Notes: generated by a model from the letters alone, not told the origin. Positions 21,600 to 32,877 are shown, numbered from the stretch's first letter. The stretch: DNA of 64,000 nt from Euborellia annulipes (GCA_023213315.1 JAKCPI010002538.1:1-64000); one strand, 5' to 3'. A program made the numbers and translations.

Positions 21600-22990
21600 A
21601 AAAGGTTTTAAAGAAATAATTTCGAATTCAATAATTTATTCACCTAAACGAAATGGAATAAAAAAAAAAAAATAGCGTGTATTAGAAGCTAGTTATTTGG
21701 ATCTCCGGTCACGGACAGATGGTCAATTGCTAAAGACGAGATTAGCAATTAGCTGAAAACCTCTTGAACTGAAGAGAGAGTGCGAAATGAGCCAAATAAC
21801 GATAGCCATAAGGACATCCAGAAACCGTTGGTAAAACTTTTCGTGACAAACGTTAAAAAAAAAAAAAGACTAAAGAGGAAACATTATTGACCCCACGAAA
21901 AATATCTAAAAGTTGAAATCGTCGATTGAGAACGAATTACTTAAGAAATACGATCCAAGGAAAAAGGTGATTCGAGAAAAATACGATTCCAATTGCTTAT
22001 CCTCTCTTTTTCTCTCTCTCGTCTCATTTCTAATGTTGCTAATAATATCCTTTTCACATTTACGACCTCGGAGTTTTTTTTTTTTTACTCAGGAGGGGAA
22101 TATAAATTTCCTCTTTAAATAATTTTAAAACTTCTTTTTGATTATTTTTAAATCTTTACTTAGGCCTATCTTATAATAAAACAAGAAGCTGATCTCTAAA
22201 TAATTATTCTAAAATAAGATCAAAGAATATTTAATTAATTAGGCTATAAAAATTTGTATTTAATCACTGGAAGTTAGGCAACCCAAATGACCAACTCATT
22301 GAATTTTTTTATTAATTAATTCAGAGCTGAGTTTGGAAGAATTCAGGAGCAATCAATCGAAATTTATGAGTTGATTATTTGAGTTTATTAAAGCTTTTGT
22401 GGTTTTATTAGGGGAATTTTTAATTACAGACCACAATTTTGTATTAATTATTTATTAAAAATATAAATAATGTAGAACGTTTTGACTGCTTATTCTGCAG
22501 CCGTTGTCAAGCACTATACACTTTATCCGACTCAAGCTCGGAGCAGTCGAAAGTTGTACAGTATTTATATTTTTAATCGGCATTGGAGGCCTTCGCTAAT
22601 TATTTCAATTCAATGTAGCCACTTATCATTTGACTTATTTCGGCATTTCGGCATCTTAGGTCATATAGAGTTTGACGATATTCATTATTTTAAAGGAGCC
22701 TATCGCTAGCAAGGCCAGAGGGAAAAAAAATTATTTTAAATATGATATATTGGGGGGGGGGGGGGTACACCTGTTTTATATTTTTCATATTTTTCTTCTC
22801 AAATTTATCTAACGGGCTATTTATTGTTAAAAATTTAAAAAATTGTATTATATGCATTGAAATTTACGCCTTGACATTGAATTTACACTAATCTTTTATT
22901 AATTTTTAAAATATAAAATGCAATCGCCACGTTCTACTATTAATAAGTTTCTCTGAAATATGAAGCTCTATATTAATTTTAATAATTTTT
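21600..22990. other. Intergenic, possibly single-copy
   Basis: 21690-21850 is balanced in composition and contains AGATTAGCAATTAGCTG (homeodomain-type cores). 22390-22475 carries GGGGAATTTTTAATTACAGA and TTATTTATTAAAAATATA, one arm of the palindrome found intact at 43441-43576. 22754-22766 is a G-run. 22626-22685 has a weak SINE-A resemblance (TTCGGCATCTTAGGTCATAT). Confidence 0.4.
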
Positions 22991-23040
22991 TCAATAGGTT
23001 GTGACTGTTTTGCAATTATTAGACGCCGACCTTGCTTCAC

Positions 23041-23120
23041 CTGTTCACCGATTTCAGCCGTTTGATCTTGATTTTCTACAGCAATCCTAGTGGTATCCGC
23101 CAGCAGGTAATAAAGTATTA
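23041..23120 (-). other. Candidate exon, unrecognised protein
   Basis: On the minus strand the frame reads LLADTTRIAVENQDQTAEIG and ends at CAG|GTGAAG, a consensus 5' splice site (exon end at 23041). Codon choice is more balanced than in surrounding AT-rich frames. The acceptor side is weak: only TACATAG at about 23121 fits. The plus strand offers an alternative (TTTCTACAG acceptor, CAGCAG|GTAATA donor) but without a clean open frame. No family is assigned. Confidence 0.25.
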
Positions 23121-23562
23121 CTATGTATGTGTGTGTCATTTAAGGTCTACTTATTTGTTTAATTTTTTACCAGCTATATTTATTTATAGCAAATGGTTAA
23201 AAAAATTTATCCAACTGCACGTCGACATTAAAGTTAACAATGTCAACACCTTTAATGGTTCTAGCACATAGTTACTTTAATAAATGAAAATAATTAAAAA
23301 TTATGAGTGTATAATTCCACTATGAAATTAAATTTAAATGTAATTTAATCTTTTTATTTTTATTTATTAATTGCATTTAGAGATTTAATCTCTATCGAAA
23401 TGAGAACGATAAATCATAGCTATTGGTTTTTTTTATATATTTATTTAGATTGAATTTTATTTTAAATATTGAATTTAACTTGTGGAAGGCACGTTACCTG
23501 AACTAAGACTTTTCTTCTAGTTAAGACATTTTTTGATAATTTTGCTTCTACGTATTTTTTTT

Positions 23563-23670
23563 TTTTTTTTTAATTTATTTAAGGTCTTTTTCGGCATCGG
23601 AGTCCATTTAGACCCAAATTGAAATATATTTTTGTCGCTTGAGAAGGGATACCAATTCTTGACCACTACG
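23563..23670 (-). repeat. SINE-B tail (reverse)
   Basis: TTAAGGTCTTTTTCGGCATC, GGAGTCCATTTAGACCC and GTCGCTTGAGAAGGGATACC are the complement of the SINE-B 3' half. No head is present. Confidence 0.55.
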
Positions 23671-24262
23671 TGTTTTATTTTTATAAAAGAAAAACAAACT
23701 CGTTTCATTTGGACTCAAATTTTTGTTCTTTCTTATTCCGTCATTTTTTACTTTTTTTTTTAATCTCAAAAGAGGTCAAATTAATCTAAAAATGTTATTT
23801 TGTCTTTTCTTCCTTGAGATATTGCCTTCTTTAGGTTTGAATATTTTATTTTATTAAAATTTTGGTAGCAATTATAATTGTTGATATTTGAACGACTGAA
23901 AATCTCTAATTGATTAAATAATTGCTAAGTTCATTATTTTTGACAACTTTGATTGGAAAAATTTTATTTTATCATTTTGTTTAATTAGTCTTCTCTTCAC
24001 AAAAAGTTTCAAATACAAAATGATTTTTTTGACTTGCCGAGATATTTATTAAATATTAATATCTTATTAAAATAAATAAATCCTAATACCTAACTATAAT
24101 TATAGTTAATTTGCAGGATTATTAATTATTCCTGTTTTTTTTTTTGTTTGTTTTTTGGCCATTAGCTTAACCCATCCAGCCATTTTTTTTCATATACAAT
24201 ATTATAAATCAACTTATGAACTTATACAATTTTGTTCAGTCTGAGCATTGAAGATGACATGT

Positions 24263-24508
24263 GCCCACGGGTCTAGGAGTAGTTGGTAGCGTGTCTACCT
24301 TCTATGCCGAACGTCGCGGGTCCGGACCCCAGGCAGACCGATAATTTGGTGTCCAAATGTCTTAAATAAAAATGCCTGGACCCCCCAATAGATATATTCA
24401 TTTCAACGGTTATCGTCAAAGTCTTAAATGGCCTAAGTTGCCGAAAAGACTGTGTGAGTGTGAGAGTGAATGAGAAAAAAGTGTGAATGTTTAAAAAAAA
24501 AAAAAAAA
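24263..24508 (+). mobile_element. SINE-A, full length, plus strand
   Basis: The only plus-strand full copy. Head with AGTAGTTGGTAGCGTGTC and B box GGGTCCGGACCCC, then TCCAAATGTCTTAAATAAAA, AACGGTTATCGTCAAAGTC, TTGCCGAAAAGACTGTGTG, TG-rich tail and 16 A. ATGACATGTG at 24254-24263 resembles ATGACGTGATGTG after the poly(A), an imperfect target duplication. Confidence 0.85.
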
Positions 24509-24744
24509 TGACGTGATGTGTGATTGTAGCTTCTATAATGTCCAAGATGATTTTTTGATTATGTGAGGCTGCCAGTTCGGATGAGAATGATCGATAACTG
24601 TGCGAGAAAATCGTGTTTAGAATGTTTAGTAGCCTACTAGACCTTTCAGAATTGCTTGATTATTCAGATGGGTTGGATTTTCTATTAAAGGGCGACTTGA
24701 GATGTTAATATAATACTCAGAGATAAATTTGTATCCATTATAAG

Positions 24745-24992
24745 CAAGGGCAAAGGGGGTGATTACCCCCCCCCCTCCCGAGATTGAGAAAAATAATTTC
24801 TTGGGAAAAAAAATTGTATTTTTAATATAAAATTTTAAAAACTAATACTTAAAAATTTGATTTGTATATATATTCTAACAACTTCAGAATGCACCTTTAA
24901 ATTACCGATAATAAGAAAAAGTTGTGTGCTGAGCGACCATCACACCAGATTCTCCCCCCCCCCCCCCCCGAGAAACCCCTCTCCCGCCACTG
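24745..24992. mobile_element. hAT-like MITE, 8-bp TSD
   Basis: Starts CAAGGGCAAAGGGGGTG and ends CTCTCCCGCCACTG. An exact 8-bp duplication ATTATAAG lies at 24737-24744 and 24993-25000. Near both ends are C-runs (up to about 17). The internal block GTTGTGTGCTGAGCGACC is also part of the RepA hairpin, so the two families share sequence. Confidence 0.9.
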
Positions 24993-25318
24993 ATTATAAG
25001 TAAAAAAATTTTTAATCTGACTAAATGAGATTCGAAATTCACACTAATTTAGTTGAGAACATGGAGTAGGCCTACTGTATCTTAAAGACTGAACTAAAAA
25101 TTATATCATCTTCTGAGTAAGAATGTTACAAATTATAAAATTTTATCTTGCTTTTGTTACACAATTTTAAGAATCTAGAATTTTGGCAGAAAAAATATTT
25201 TTAAAGGTGTCATTCTTTTGTTAGAATCTAGAAATTTCGTGCCCTGGTTATTTCTCTTGTGTTTTTCGCCTTTAAGCCCGATTATAATAACCGCTGATTC
25301 TGCATTTCGGTCCCCCAG

Positions 25319-25401
25319 CGGTAGCAGCAGCCGATCAGAAGCTGAACAGCAAACGTCTGACAGAGCTAAAGCTGAAGCTCCCATACGGATTGGAAATTTG
25401 A
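25319..25401 (+). other. Candidate terminal coding exon
   Basis: A pyrimidine-rich acceptor (CATTTCGGTCCCCCAG, AG at 25317-25318) with a possible branch site CTGAT at about 25294 is followed by a balanced-codon frame, VAAADQKLNSKRLTELKLKL, then PYGLEI and a stop at 25399-25401. The exon would enter in phase 1. The frame is amphipathic and Lys/Leu-rich. Family not recognised. The alternative frame starting further upstream has no splice support. Confidence 0.3.
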
Positions 25402-27020
25402 CTTAAAGAGACAATTTTATTAAATTTTCAATTGAATAACTGGACAAGTATTAAAATATAAACAATAAATTAATTGATAGCATATTTCCTAAAATTAGCC
25501 GACAATATTGGCGGCAAGTATAAATTTAAATTTCAATAAAATTAAAAAAAAATCTTACTTAGCCTTCAGAGGTCGGCAAATATGCTTTATGCTCCACTTC
25601 GTCTGTCCCACATTATAGTATTCATTTCTGTTTTTATTTTATTTCAAATTACAAAACAAAAGAAGTCATGTTTCTCCTATAAAATACACATTTGTTATTA
25701 ATTTAAATTTTACTTAAACTACAGTACGTATTTAAAATTAAACAATTTATAAACAAATGATTTGGAATTTGAAAATTTTAACTAAATTGTAAGAGTCTTT
25801 CAAAACCCATTACGGTCCCATGTAAGCGTCACAAATATAATTGCTGTAAAATAAACAAAAATAGTAAATAGGCTACACATGTGATACTTGTCAAGGGGGG
25901 GGGGTATAACAAATATAATTTAATTTTGGGATGTGAAGCGTGTCCTTGCTACCAAAGGCGGGATCTCTATCTCTGTGCTAAGTTCCATGTGCACTAATTA
26001 CAAATGAAAATGATATTTAAAACAAAAAAATAAGTCTACATGTATACACAAAATACAATTTTGGAAGAAAAATTATTGTTACGATATTCTATATTCTGAA
26101 TGAATATAGTAATTGTTCCGAAATTTCATAAATGACTTTATAAAATGTTCGATTTACACATCGTATTATTTATACTTACTTGTAAAAATTGTGCAAAATT
26201 TTCTTTAAAAGCAGACAATTTGATTAGGAAAATACAACGGAGTCAATTTCTTATTTCTTTTATTATTCCAAATTAAGCCATAACATTACACAACTACATT
26301 TATCTTATAACACATACAATGATATCAGTAGGTCCCTACACAGAGCCTTCACAATTTTTTTTTTTTATTTTTTCAATTTAAATAAATTTTTTTTATTCTG
26401 TGATTTCTTCTATCAAACAAAAGGTCATTCATTTAAAATGATTGTTTGTTTTTTATCTATTTCATTTGATTCCAAATGGAATCTCTCTCTCCTTTGGGAC
26501 CATGTCATAGACACAAGTAATATGGAGCAGGTGTTCTTTATTACATGACTACCAAATAAGAAAGAAATGTAATTTCTACTTCTATGGGAAAATACTACAC
26601 TCGTTTGTGAATCGAACAAAAAGACAAAAAAAAAAAAAGAAGAGAAAGAATAATGGACTTTTAAATTTTATTTTATCAAAAGAAAAAAAAATTATTCTTT
26701 TTCATTGATTTCCTGATTTTAATCGAAAATAAATTGTTGTAGATGCGGGAGAAAAATTTTATATTAAATAGGAGTTGTTCATTGTATGCTCAAAACTTCA
26801 TCATATTTCATACTTTTTTGGCATTTGAACGCATTATATATAAATTTAATTTTTCTAAATTAATTAGTAGCCTACTACTCAATATAATTGAAAAAAAAAT
26901 TCTTCACGTGAAGCGAAACCTATTATAAGAGTTGAGATCTCAGTGATACCGCCAGGAATGGAGTTTGTATTTACAAAGTTTTAAATATATAAAATTCATT
27001 TGTTTTTACAATATTTATAA
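25402..27020. other. AT-rich intergenic sequence
   Basis: No supported gene. 25530-25650 (AGCCTTCAGAGGTCGGCAAA) and 25795-25990 are somewhat more complex than the rest. Open frames at 26425-26619 and 26743-26928 have no motif and AT-driven residues. Confidence 0.5.
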
Positions 27021-27022
27021 AA

Positions 27023-27240
27023 GGTCAAGTGTTCGCATCCCCTCCCAGACGAAAAAAATGAATTCAGATGAATCAGCCCCCTCCCACTGGAAAAATTCTG
27101 CCTAAAGCTCTGCTTTCAGTTTATTTAATTTACAAAATTTGATTCAATATTGAATATTTATTACTAATTTAAATAAATAGGGACGAGTTCTAAATGACCT
27201 CAGATGCCGAAAAAGACCGTAAAACAAATTAAAAAAAAAA
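27023..27240 (+). repeat. SINE-B copy with internal insertion
   Basis: Begins inside the head (AAGTGTTCGCATCCCCTCCC, a B-box remnant), runs into GACGAAAAAAATGAATTC, and ends GGGACGAGTTCTAAATGACC and GATGCCGAAAAAGACC with an A-rich tail. The 27075-27170 middle is foreign to other copies. 29280-29330 repeats part of it (GATGAATTCAGATGGATCC). Confidence 0.55.
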
Positions 27241-27665
27241 TATTTATTAAAATATTGAAATAGAGAAATAATAAAAAATATTTAATCAAAAATCATTTGA
27301 TTCTGATGTCATTTTTTTTTATCATACTGGGGTTTATTTACAATAATAGAAAAAAAATTCATTATATTGCCTTTCAGTCAGGGTCGTCACTAGAAAAGGG
27401 CGGATACAAGGGGGGGCGGTAAAGGAGGTAATTACCCCCTCCAAGACTTGAGAAAAATATATTTTTTGGGAAAAAAATTGTATTTTTAATCTAAAATTTT
27501 AAAAACTAATACTTAAAAATTTGATTTGTATATGGGATATTCTGGTAAACACCTACAGAATACACCTTTAAATTACCGATAATAAGAAAAAGGTAATTTT
27601 GTGCTGTTCGACCAGTCACACCAGATTACCACCCCCTCTCCGAGAAACTCGTCTCTGGATCCGCC

Positions 27666-28807
27666 ACTGTCAAAAATTAACTTATCGGGTCGATTTTTTT
27701 TTGAAATTTTTGTCTTTAAATGTACTTTTCAGAAAAAAATATGACAAAATTTTACAGATTCATCTTGAACGTTTTTTTGGACATTTTCGGAAAAAAACGA
27801 AAATTTCGGGATGAATGACACTTTTTTTTTTAATTTTTTTTTTTATAAAAAACTTTGATTTTTTCTACAAATGCTCTGAAAATTTCAGAGTGGGATTATT
27901 TCGCGTTCTATTTTTTTTTATTTTTGAAAAAAAATTTTTTTTTTTTTCCGCTTATTTATCATGATGGTGCTCTTAAATGCTTCCAGGATTGACTGAGATT
28001 CTAGAAAATTGAAGAAAAATAATAATAATAATAGTTAGAGGTGATGAAAATCGAGAAAATTCCATTTATCCTGAAAAAATTAGAAATTAGTTCTTTTCAA
28101 TTACTGAAGTATTTGAAGCGTCAAGTAAAAGCTTAGAAACATGGGCGTAACTAGGGGGGTGCCGGGGAGGCCTGCCCCCCTTCAGAAAGCTCCTTGCCCC
28201 AAGAAAAATTGAGAAAATATGGGGCTTTCCAGGCCCACCGGAAGATGGCTGGTCCCATGGCCCCCCTTTAATTTTTCTTGGGGCAAGGAGCTTTCTGGAG
28301 GGGGGCAGGCCTCCCCGGCACCCCCTAGTTACGCCCATGTTTCTAAGCTTTTACTTGACGCTTCAAATACTTCAGTAATTGAAAAGAACTAATTTCTAAT
28401 TTTTCAGGATAAATGGAATTTTCTCGATTTTCATCACCTCTAACTATTATTATTATTATTTTTCTTCAATTTTCTAGAATCTCAGTCAATCCTGGAAGCA
28501 TTTAAGAGCACCATCATGATAAATAAGCGGAGAAAAAATTTTTTTTTTCAAAAATAAAAAAAATAGAACGCGAAATAATCCCACTCTGAAATTTTCAGAG
28601 CATTTGTAGAAAAAATCAAAGTTTTTTATAAAAAAAAAATTAAAAAAAAAAGTGTCATTCATCCCGAAATTTTCGTTTTTTTCCGAAAATGTCAAAAAAA
28701 CGTTCAAGATGAATCTGTAAAATTTTGTCATATTTTTTTCTGAAAAGTACATTTAAAGACAAAAATTTCAAAAAAAAAATCGTCCCGATAAGTTAATTTT
28801 TGACAGT
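27666..28807. repeat. 1.1-kb near-perfect inverted repeat
   Basis: The left arm starts ACTGTCAAAAATTAACTTAT and the right arm ends with the complement at 28807. Each arm is about 545 bp, around a spacer of about 60 bp near 28240. Arm identity is very high, with only a few differences in homopolymers. The right side continues to 28991, where GGGGCATTCCACGCCAAC (-) looks like a transposon terminus. Confidence 0.9.
28140..28339. mobile_element. MITE at the palindrome centre
   Basis: CATGGGCGTAACTAGGGGGG at the left and its complement CCCCCTAGTTACGCCCATG at the right. The ends match the 38565 and 57638 MITE termini. Flanks are inverted (AGAAA/TTTCT), not duplicated, so one MITE end has probably been copied along with the inverted duplication. 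The minus-strand frame here (GGLPPSRKLLAPRK..) is MITE sequence. Confidence 0.7.
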
Positions 28808-29713
28808 TTTACGGTTATTTAAAAAAAAAAATCGATGTTTTTTGAAAATGCTATAACTTTTTTTTGGCTGGGTCGAAAAATCTGAAAAAATTCTCAAACA
28901 CGTTTTGAATAGGGTACAAAAAGATGACAAAGTTTCAGCCAAATCAAAAATGGTCGGGTTCAAAAGTGGTCGAGTTGGCGTGGAATGCCCCATATATATT
29001 CTGGTAAACACCTACAGAATACACCTTTAAATTACCGATAATAAGAAAAAATTTTGTGCTGTGCGACCAGTCACACCAGATTACCACCCCCTCCCCGAGA
29101 AACTCCTCTGGATCCGCCACTGTCACTAAAAGGGCCAAAACCTCCCTCCATGTTAAATATTATAATTAGAAATATAAATAGAGAAAAACATAGTGTAAAA
29201 ATTTTAATTCTATTAGATATTTTAATAAAATATAGGGTAAGAGAAAGTAAAAATATTAGCCAATAATTTATATTTTTTCAAATTATTCATCGAAGGGAGA
29301 TGAATTCAGATGGATCCCCCTTTGAAAAAATTCTGTGTGCTTTCCGTGAATATTTATTTTCCAAAATTTTATACAATTTAATATTTATACGGTCTCTGAT
29401 AGGTAAATAAGATGTGGGTTTCGATCCCCGGATGCATCCAATTTAATAAAAACAAAATTTTTATTTGCTGCCCGATTTGCTTTAGTGCTATACTATAGGG
29501 CGGGGGGGCCCCCCTTACAGGTATTGCCTAATTTCTTAATGTTTGGACAAATAGGAATGAATATAGCCATATTAACTTTTATATCGGCTATAGGCTTGTA
29601 TCATATATTCTTTTTTTTATAACAATTTTCAAGTTACATAATTTTTATAAGAGTTTTCTTTATTTAATTGTAAAATCTTATTAATATACCTTTCCTACAT
29701 ACACTAATAATTT

Positions 29714-29894
29714 ATCCTATAGCCCCTAGGGGCTATAGGACCAACTATTGTTATAGAAATTCCTAATTAATACCTTTTTTCGTGATAGATTGAATTATAC
29801 TTATCTATATCTTACCTGGGTCTCTTGCAAGTTACGACAGGTCTCAGGTGGCGCTGCCTTGACTTGCTAAGGACCCAGCTAGGGGCTATAGGAT
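29714..29894. mobile_element. 181-bp TIR element
   Basis: ATCCTATAGCCCCTAG (29714-29729) is mirrored by CTAGGGGCTATAGGAT (29879-29894). The left end is itself extended into a 24-bp palindrome CCTATAGCCCCTAG/GGGGCTATAGG. No TSD is evident. Confidence 0.5.
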
Positions 29895-29910
29895 CATTTA
29901 GTAGTGACTC

Positions 29911-30061
29911 AGTCACTCAAGAGTGAGTTTGGATCCGTGTCAGTGTTTCTCTCAAAGTGCTTGTGTATTTAGTAGTGTGGTAGCCATTGGAGAGAGCAGC
30001 CGCGTTGGCGTGGCTCTCCCACAAAAAAGCCGATTTCTCCTAAGATACGAGCCCGATTTAG
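29911..30061 (+). other. Candidate first exon
   Basis: An initiator-like CTCAGTCACT (A at 29911) opens a GC-balanced 151-bp stretch ending at TTTAG|GTAAAT, a good 5' splice site (30061/30062). It contains GTGTCAGTGTTTCTCTC and AGAGAGCAGCCGCGTTGGCG. An ATG-less reading (5' UTR) or the frame from 29923 are both possible. It starts 16 bp after the 181-bp TIR element. Confidence 0.3.
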
Positions 30062-30205
30062 GTAAATTTCTTCCTACTTCATATTTTAATATTATTTTAA
30101 TTAATTATAATATAATTTATGAAAATATTTACTTTTGACCTAGAAATAACTAATTAGTCTCTATATCCTTGAGTGAAATCCAAGTTAATATTTAATATTG
30201 TGAGT

Positions 30206-30300
30206 TTATTTTTTGTGGTATCGTGGTTTAGGCTCTCTGAACTCAGGATCTCCAGCCTTACCGAGGCTTTTAGCGTGCCAACCACTTGCTCCCTTTCCTC
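30206..30300 (-). repeat. SINE-C head fragment
   Basis: CTGAACTCAGGATCTCCAGC and CTTACCGAGGCTTTTAGCG resemble the complement of the SINE-C head at 8100-8200. No tail. Confidence 0.45.
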
Positions 30301-30770
30301 CCATCCCTAATCATTCATTCGTTTTTATTACTTTCGTGACAATCTATAAAAACAGAAAACATTCACAGAGTAGCTCAAATCATAAACTACCCAACAAAAT
30401 GAAATGAAATTTTGCATTTACGTTCCTTATAGAATAAGGATTTTCAAAAATTTCTATCCTAATAGCCTCTCTTCATTTCCTTTGAGTCAAAAGATTAGGA
30501 GAAAAACTTCTCTCTCTCTCGCTCTCCTTCCCCCTCTCTTGAAAACAGAACGAAATAACGAGCCAAAAAGCTTAAGAAAGTTGGAAATACGAATTAGAAG
30601 ACGTTTTAAGTGGTCAAGTATCACTTCTTTGAGTATAAAAATAATACGAATTACCGAGAATACTGAAATGTATTGTTTTTATACCCGTTATCGAGATTAT
30701 TCCGGGGACGGGCAAGTTTGTACAAATTAACGGGATTCCACTGAATATAGAATGTAGGTCTATTGCATTA
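30301..30770. other. Intergenic with a 108-codon frame
   Basis: The plus frame 30404-30730 is Lys/Arg/Ser-rich without motif. A CT-rich tract lies at 30510-30538. No splice or promoter context supports it as a gene. Confidence 0.35.
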
Positions 30771-31036
30771 GAGTGGCGTAACGTACCTCCCCCAGACCTC
30801 GCGATGGGGGGCCCCGGACTTTGGGGGCCTAGGCCGTGCGGGCTAAAAAACTGTAGCTCCGATAAAAACGGAAAAATTTAGATAAAAAAAAAAACAATTA
30901 TGTAAATTTCTCTTTAAGAGGACCCGAGGCCCTCAGGGTTCAGTGATATACCGTATTTTAAAAGTATTTTTGTATGGTCTAATAATGGGGCCCGAAATAA
31001 AATTTGCGGGGGGGCCCAGCTAAAAACGTACGCTAT
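30771..31036. mobile_element. hAT-like MITE, GTAACGTAC type
   Basis: Left end GAGTGGCGTAACGTACC, right end AACGTACGCTATG. The flanks TTGCATTA (30763-30770) and GTGCATTA (31037-31044) differ at one base. GC-rich flanks (GGGGGGCCCC) and an AT-rich core follow the style of the other MITEs. Confidence 0.75.
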
Positions 31037-31049
31037 GTGCATTAATGCC

Positions 31050-31640
31050 AAAAATTTGATTTTTTGATAGTTTTGAGGCCCTTTGAATCCAATAAAGTGG
31101 CTCGCTCAAAAGGGGGTGTCGGGAAGAAATTTATTTAAGTTAGGCACCCACCTAAGGAAGGGAAAATAAGCTAATTTATAAGTCTAAAGAGTACTAATTC
31201 TCCACTGATGTACTTTTTTAATTTAATTTTCTCAAAATTTGCTATAACGATTTTTATTAAAACTCATAAATCAATTATTTTTTTGATGCTCTTTAAAATA
31301 TACGAATATTTTCGTTTTGCTCTCAAAATTGTATGAAGCAAATTTACTCTTAACAAAATATCTGGTGTGACTGGCGCACAGCCGTGACGCCAGATTTTTT
31401 GTGTCGTCATGTGCAGTATTATATAAAAAAATAAAGGAAATATTTATATTTTGTTACCATAGCAACCATTTATCCTATCTTTTCTATAAAGCACAAGAGT
31501 AAAGTGTGCTTCAAACAATTTTGAGGGCAAAACGAGAATATACTTTTGAAAGAGCATCTAAAAAATATAGAAAAAAATAGAACTTTGAATTAGCCAAGAC
31601 AAGAGAGTGCTGTGGGTCCAGTCACATCAGATTTTCGATA
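31050..31640. repeat. RepA fragments, inverted junction
   Basis: A plus-orientation segment (TTTGAATCCAATAAAGTGGC through CTCATAAATCAATTATTTTT) runs into a degenerate hairpin ATCTGGTGTGACTGGCGCAC at about 31350. It then turns into a minus-orientation segment (ATTTTGTTACCATAGCAACC, AGAGTAAAGTGTGCTTC). Confidence 0.75.
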
Positions 31641-31802
31641 TTCTTCTCTTAAACAATCTTTATATTAGAAGATCAAATCTCGGTTAAGACCTCATAAAGT
31701 AGTAGGCCTATTCTAATTTTTTTCTTAATTTTTACTTCATTCATGACCTGGGTCTAATAATTTCGCACGATATCTGTATTTTAATAAAAGTTCATTTTCG
31801 AT

Positions 31803-32090
31803 CAGTGGCGTAGTGAGCTTAACTCGCGCCCGGGGCACAATACCTTTTTAGTGCCCCCCGCATTCGAAAACCATAACATTATAAAGGGGCGTATATAGAA
31901 ATTTTTTTTTTGGGGGGGGCCCAAACTAAAAAATTTTCTTGCCTGCGGAAAATTTTTTACCCTGCTGTTAAACCAATTTTTTTCCCAGACATTAAAATTA
32001 TTTTTTGTTTTGAGAATTTGTTTGGCGCCCCTTTGTGAGTAGCGCCCGGGGCATGATGACCCCCCTTGCCCCCCTCTCGCTACGCCACTG
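31803..32090. mobile_element. hAT-like MITE, CAGTGGCGTAG type
   Basis: Ends CAGTGGCGTAGTGAGC and CTCGCTACGCCACTG. Exact 8-bp duplication TTTTCGAT at 31795-31802 and 32091-32098. Length 288 bp. A closely related copy is at 41559-42025 (GCGCCCGGGGCACAATACC, GCGCCCGGGGCATGATGACC). Confidence 0.93.
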
Positions 32091-32099
32091 TTTTCGATA

Positions 32100-32870
32100 G
32101 GTCAAAAGTTATGAGAGTAAATTAGATATAGGAATTAAATAAAAGACTTTTATTTAATTAGTCATTTGTCGACGTGTTTGATGCAATTATTGATGCAATC
32201 AAATAAATAAAAGACAAAATGTCGATATTCAATTTCGGGGGCAAATAAAGATTATTTTAAAATTTTAAAAATTACACGAAAATAAATAAATTTCGACAAA
32301 TTTTATCTTGGTTTGATATTTAAATTATTTAATTAATTAATAAACTGATATCCATATCAGTTTATTAATCCATGGATTTGTTCTAAATTCACTTAGAAAT
32401 GCATAAAATATTTTATATCCCGCGACCCTTGTCTCTTATTGCCGCTCTTGTTGCTTTCGCGCATTTACGCTTTCAGTGGACGACCAGCTTTATGAGAGTA
32501 GAACATTTTTTTTTTTTTTTTTAAATAGAGTAATATTTATTTAACGTTCAGTCAACAAGTCTCTTTTTGAATTCATAATTAATGTTTTAATAAGCAAATG
32601 AAATACTGTAATAAATGGTTTTAGTTGCAAGTAGCTCTCTATATGCCCTTCGGCCCTTTATTTGTTCATTCTCATTCATCTATTTTCCACTCAGTGAACT
32701 CATTGAAAAAAAAGAAAATAACCAAGGCCACCGGTCTAAATTAAAACAGGAATAATAATATTTATATTTACGTATGTTAATTTACGTTTTATGACTCATA
32801 TTCATCCTTCGGGAATATTTCCTAGTTCGTTATTTTAATGGTATTTTTTAGAACTTTATTAATAACAAAT
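32100..32870. other. AT-rich intergenic sequence
   Basis: A short palindrome ATTAATTAATAAACTGATAT / ATATCAGTTTATTAAT lies at 32333-32367. 32410-32490 is more balanced (CGCGACCCTTGTCTCTTATT). No gene is supported. Confidence 0.5.
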
Positions 32871-32877
32871 ATATTAT

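Larger units (their letters stand above)
27395..29122. mobile_element. Composite hAT-like MITE with foldback insert
   Basis: A complete MITE copy (27395-27669; ends AAAGGGCGGATACAAGG and GGATCCGCCACTG) is followed by about 1.3 kb of foreign foldback DNA and then a second right half of the same MITE (28993-29122), ending again GGATCCGCCACTG. TCACTAGA (27387-27394) and TCACTAAA (29123-29130) look like one 8-bp target duplication flanking the entire composite. The 130-bp right half is thus present twice in direct orientation. Confidence 0.8.

Noticed and set aside
23041..23120. Naming the 23-kb frame as a Vti1/SNARE exon
   Set aside because: Only a loose TRIAVE..EIG resemblance; too short and missing hallmark layer residues.
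28087..28338. 83-codon minus frame GGLPPSRKLLAPRK..
   Set aside because: Lies wholly in the MITE at the palindrome centre; Gly/Pro richness comes from its G-runs.
30404..30730. 108-codon frame as a gene
   Set aside because: Lys/Arg/Ser-rich, no motif, no promoter or splice support, length within chance for the number of frames scanned.
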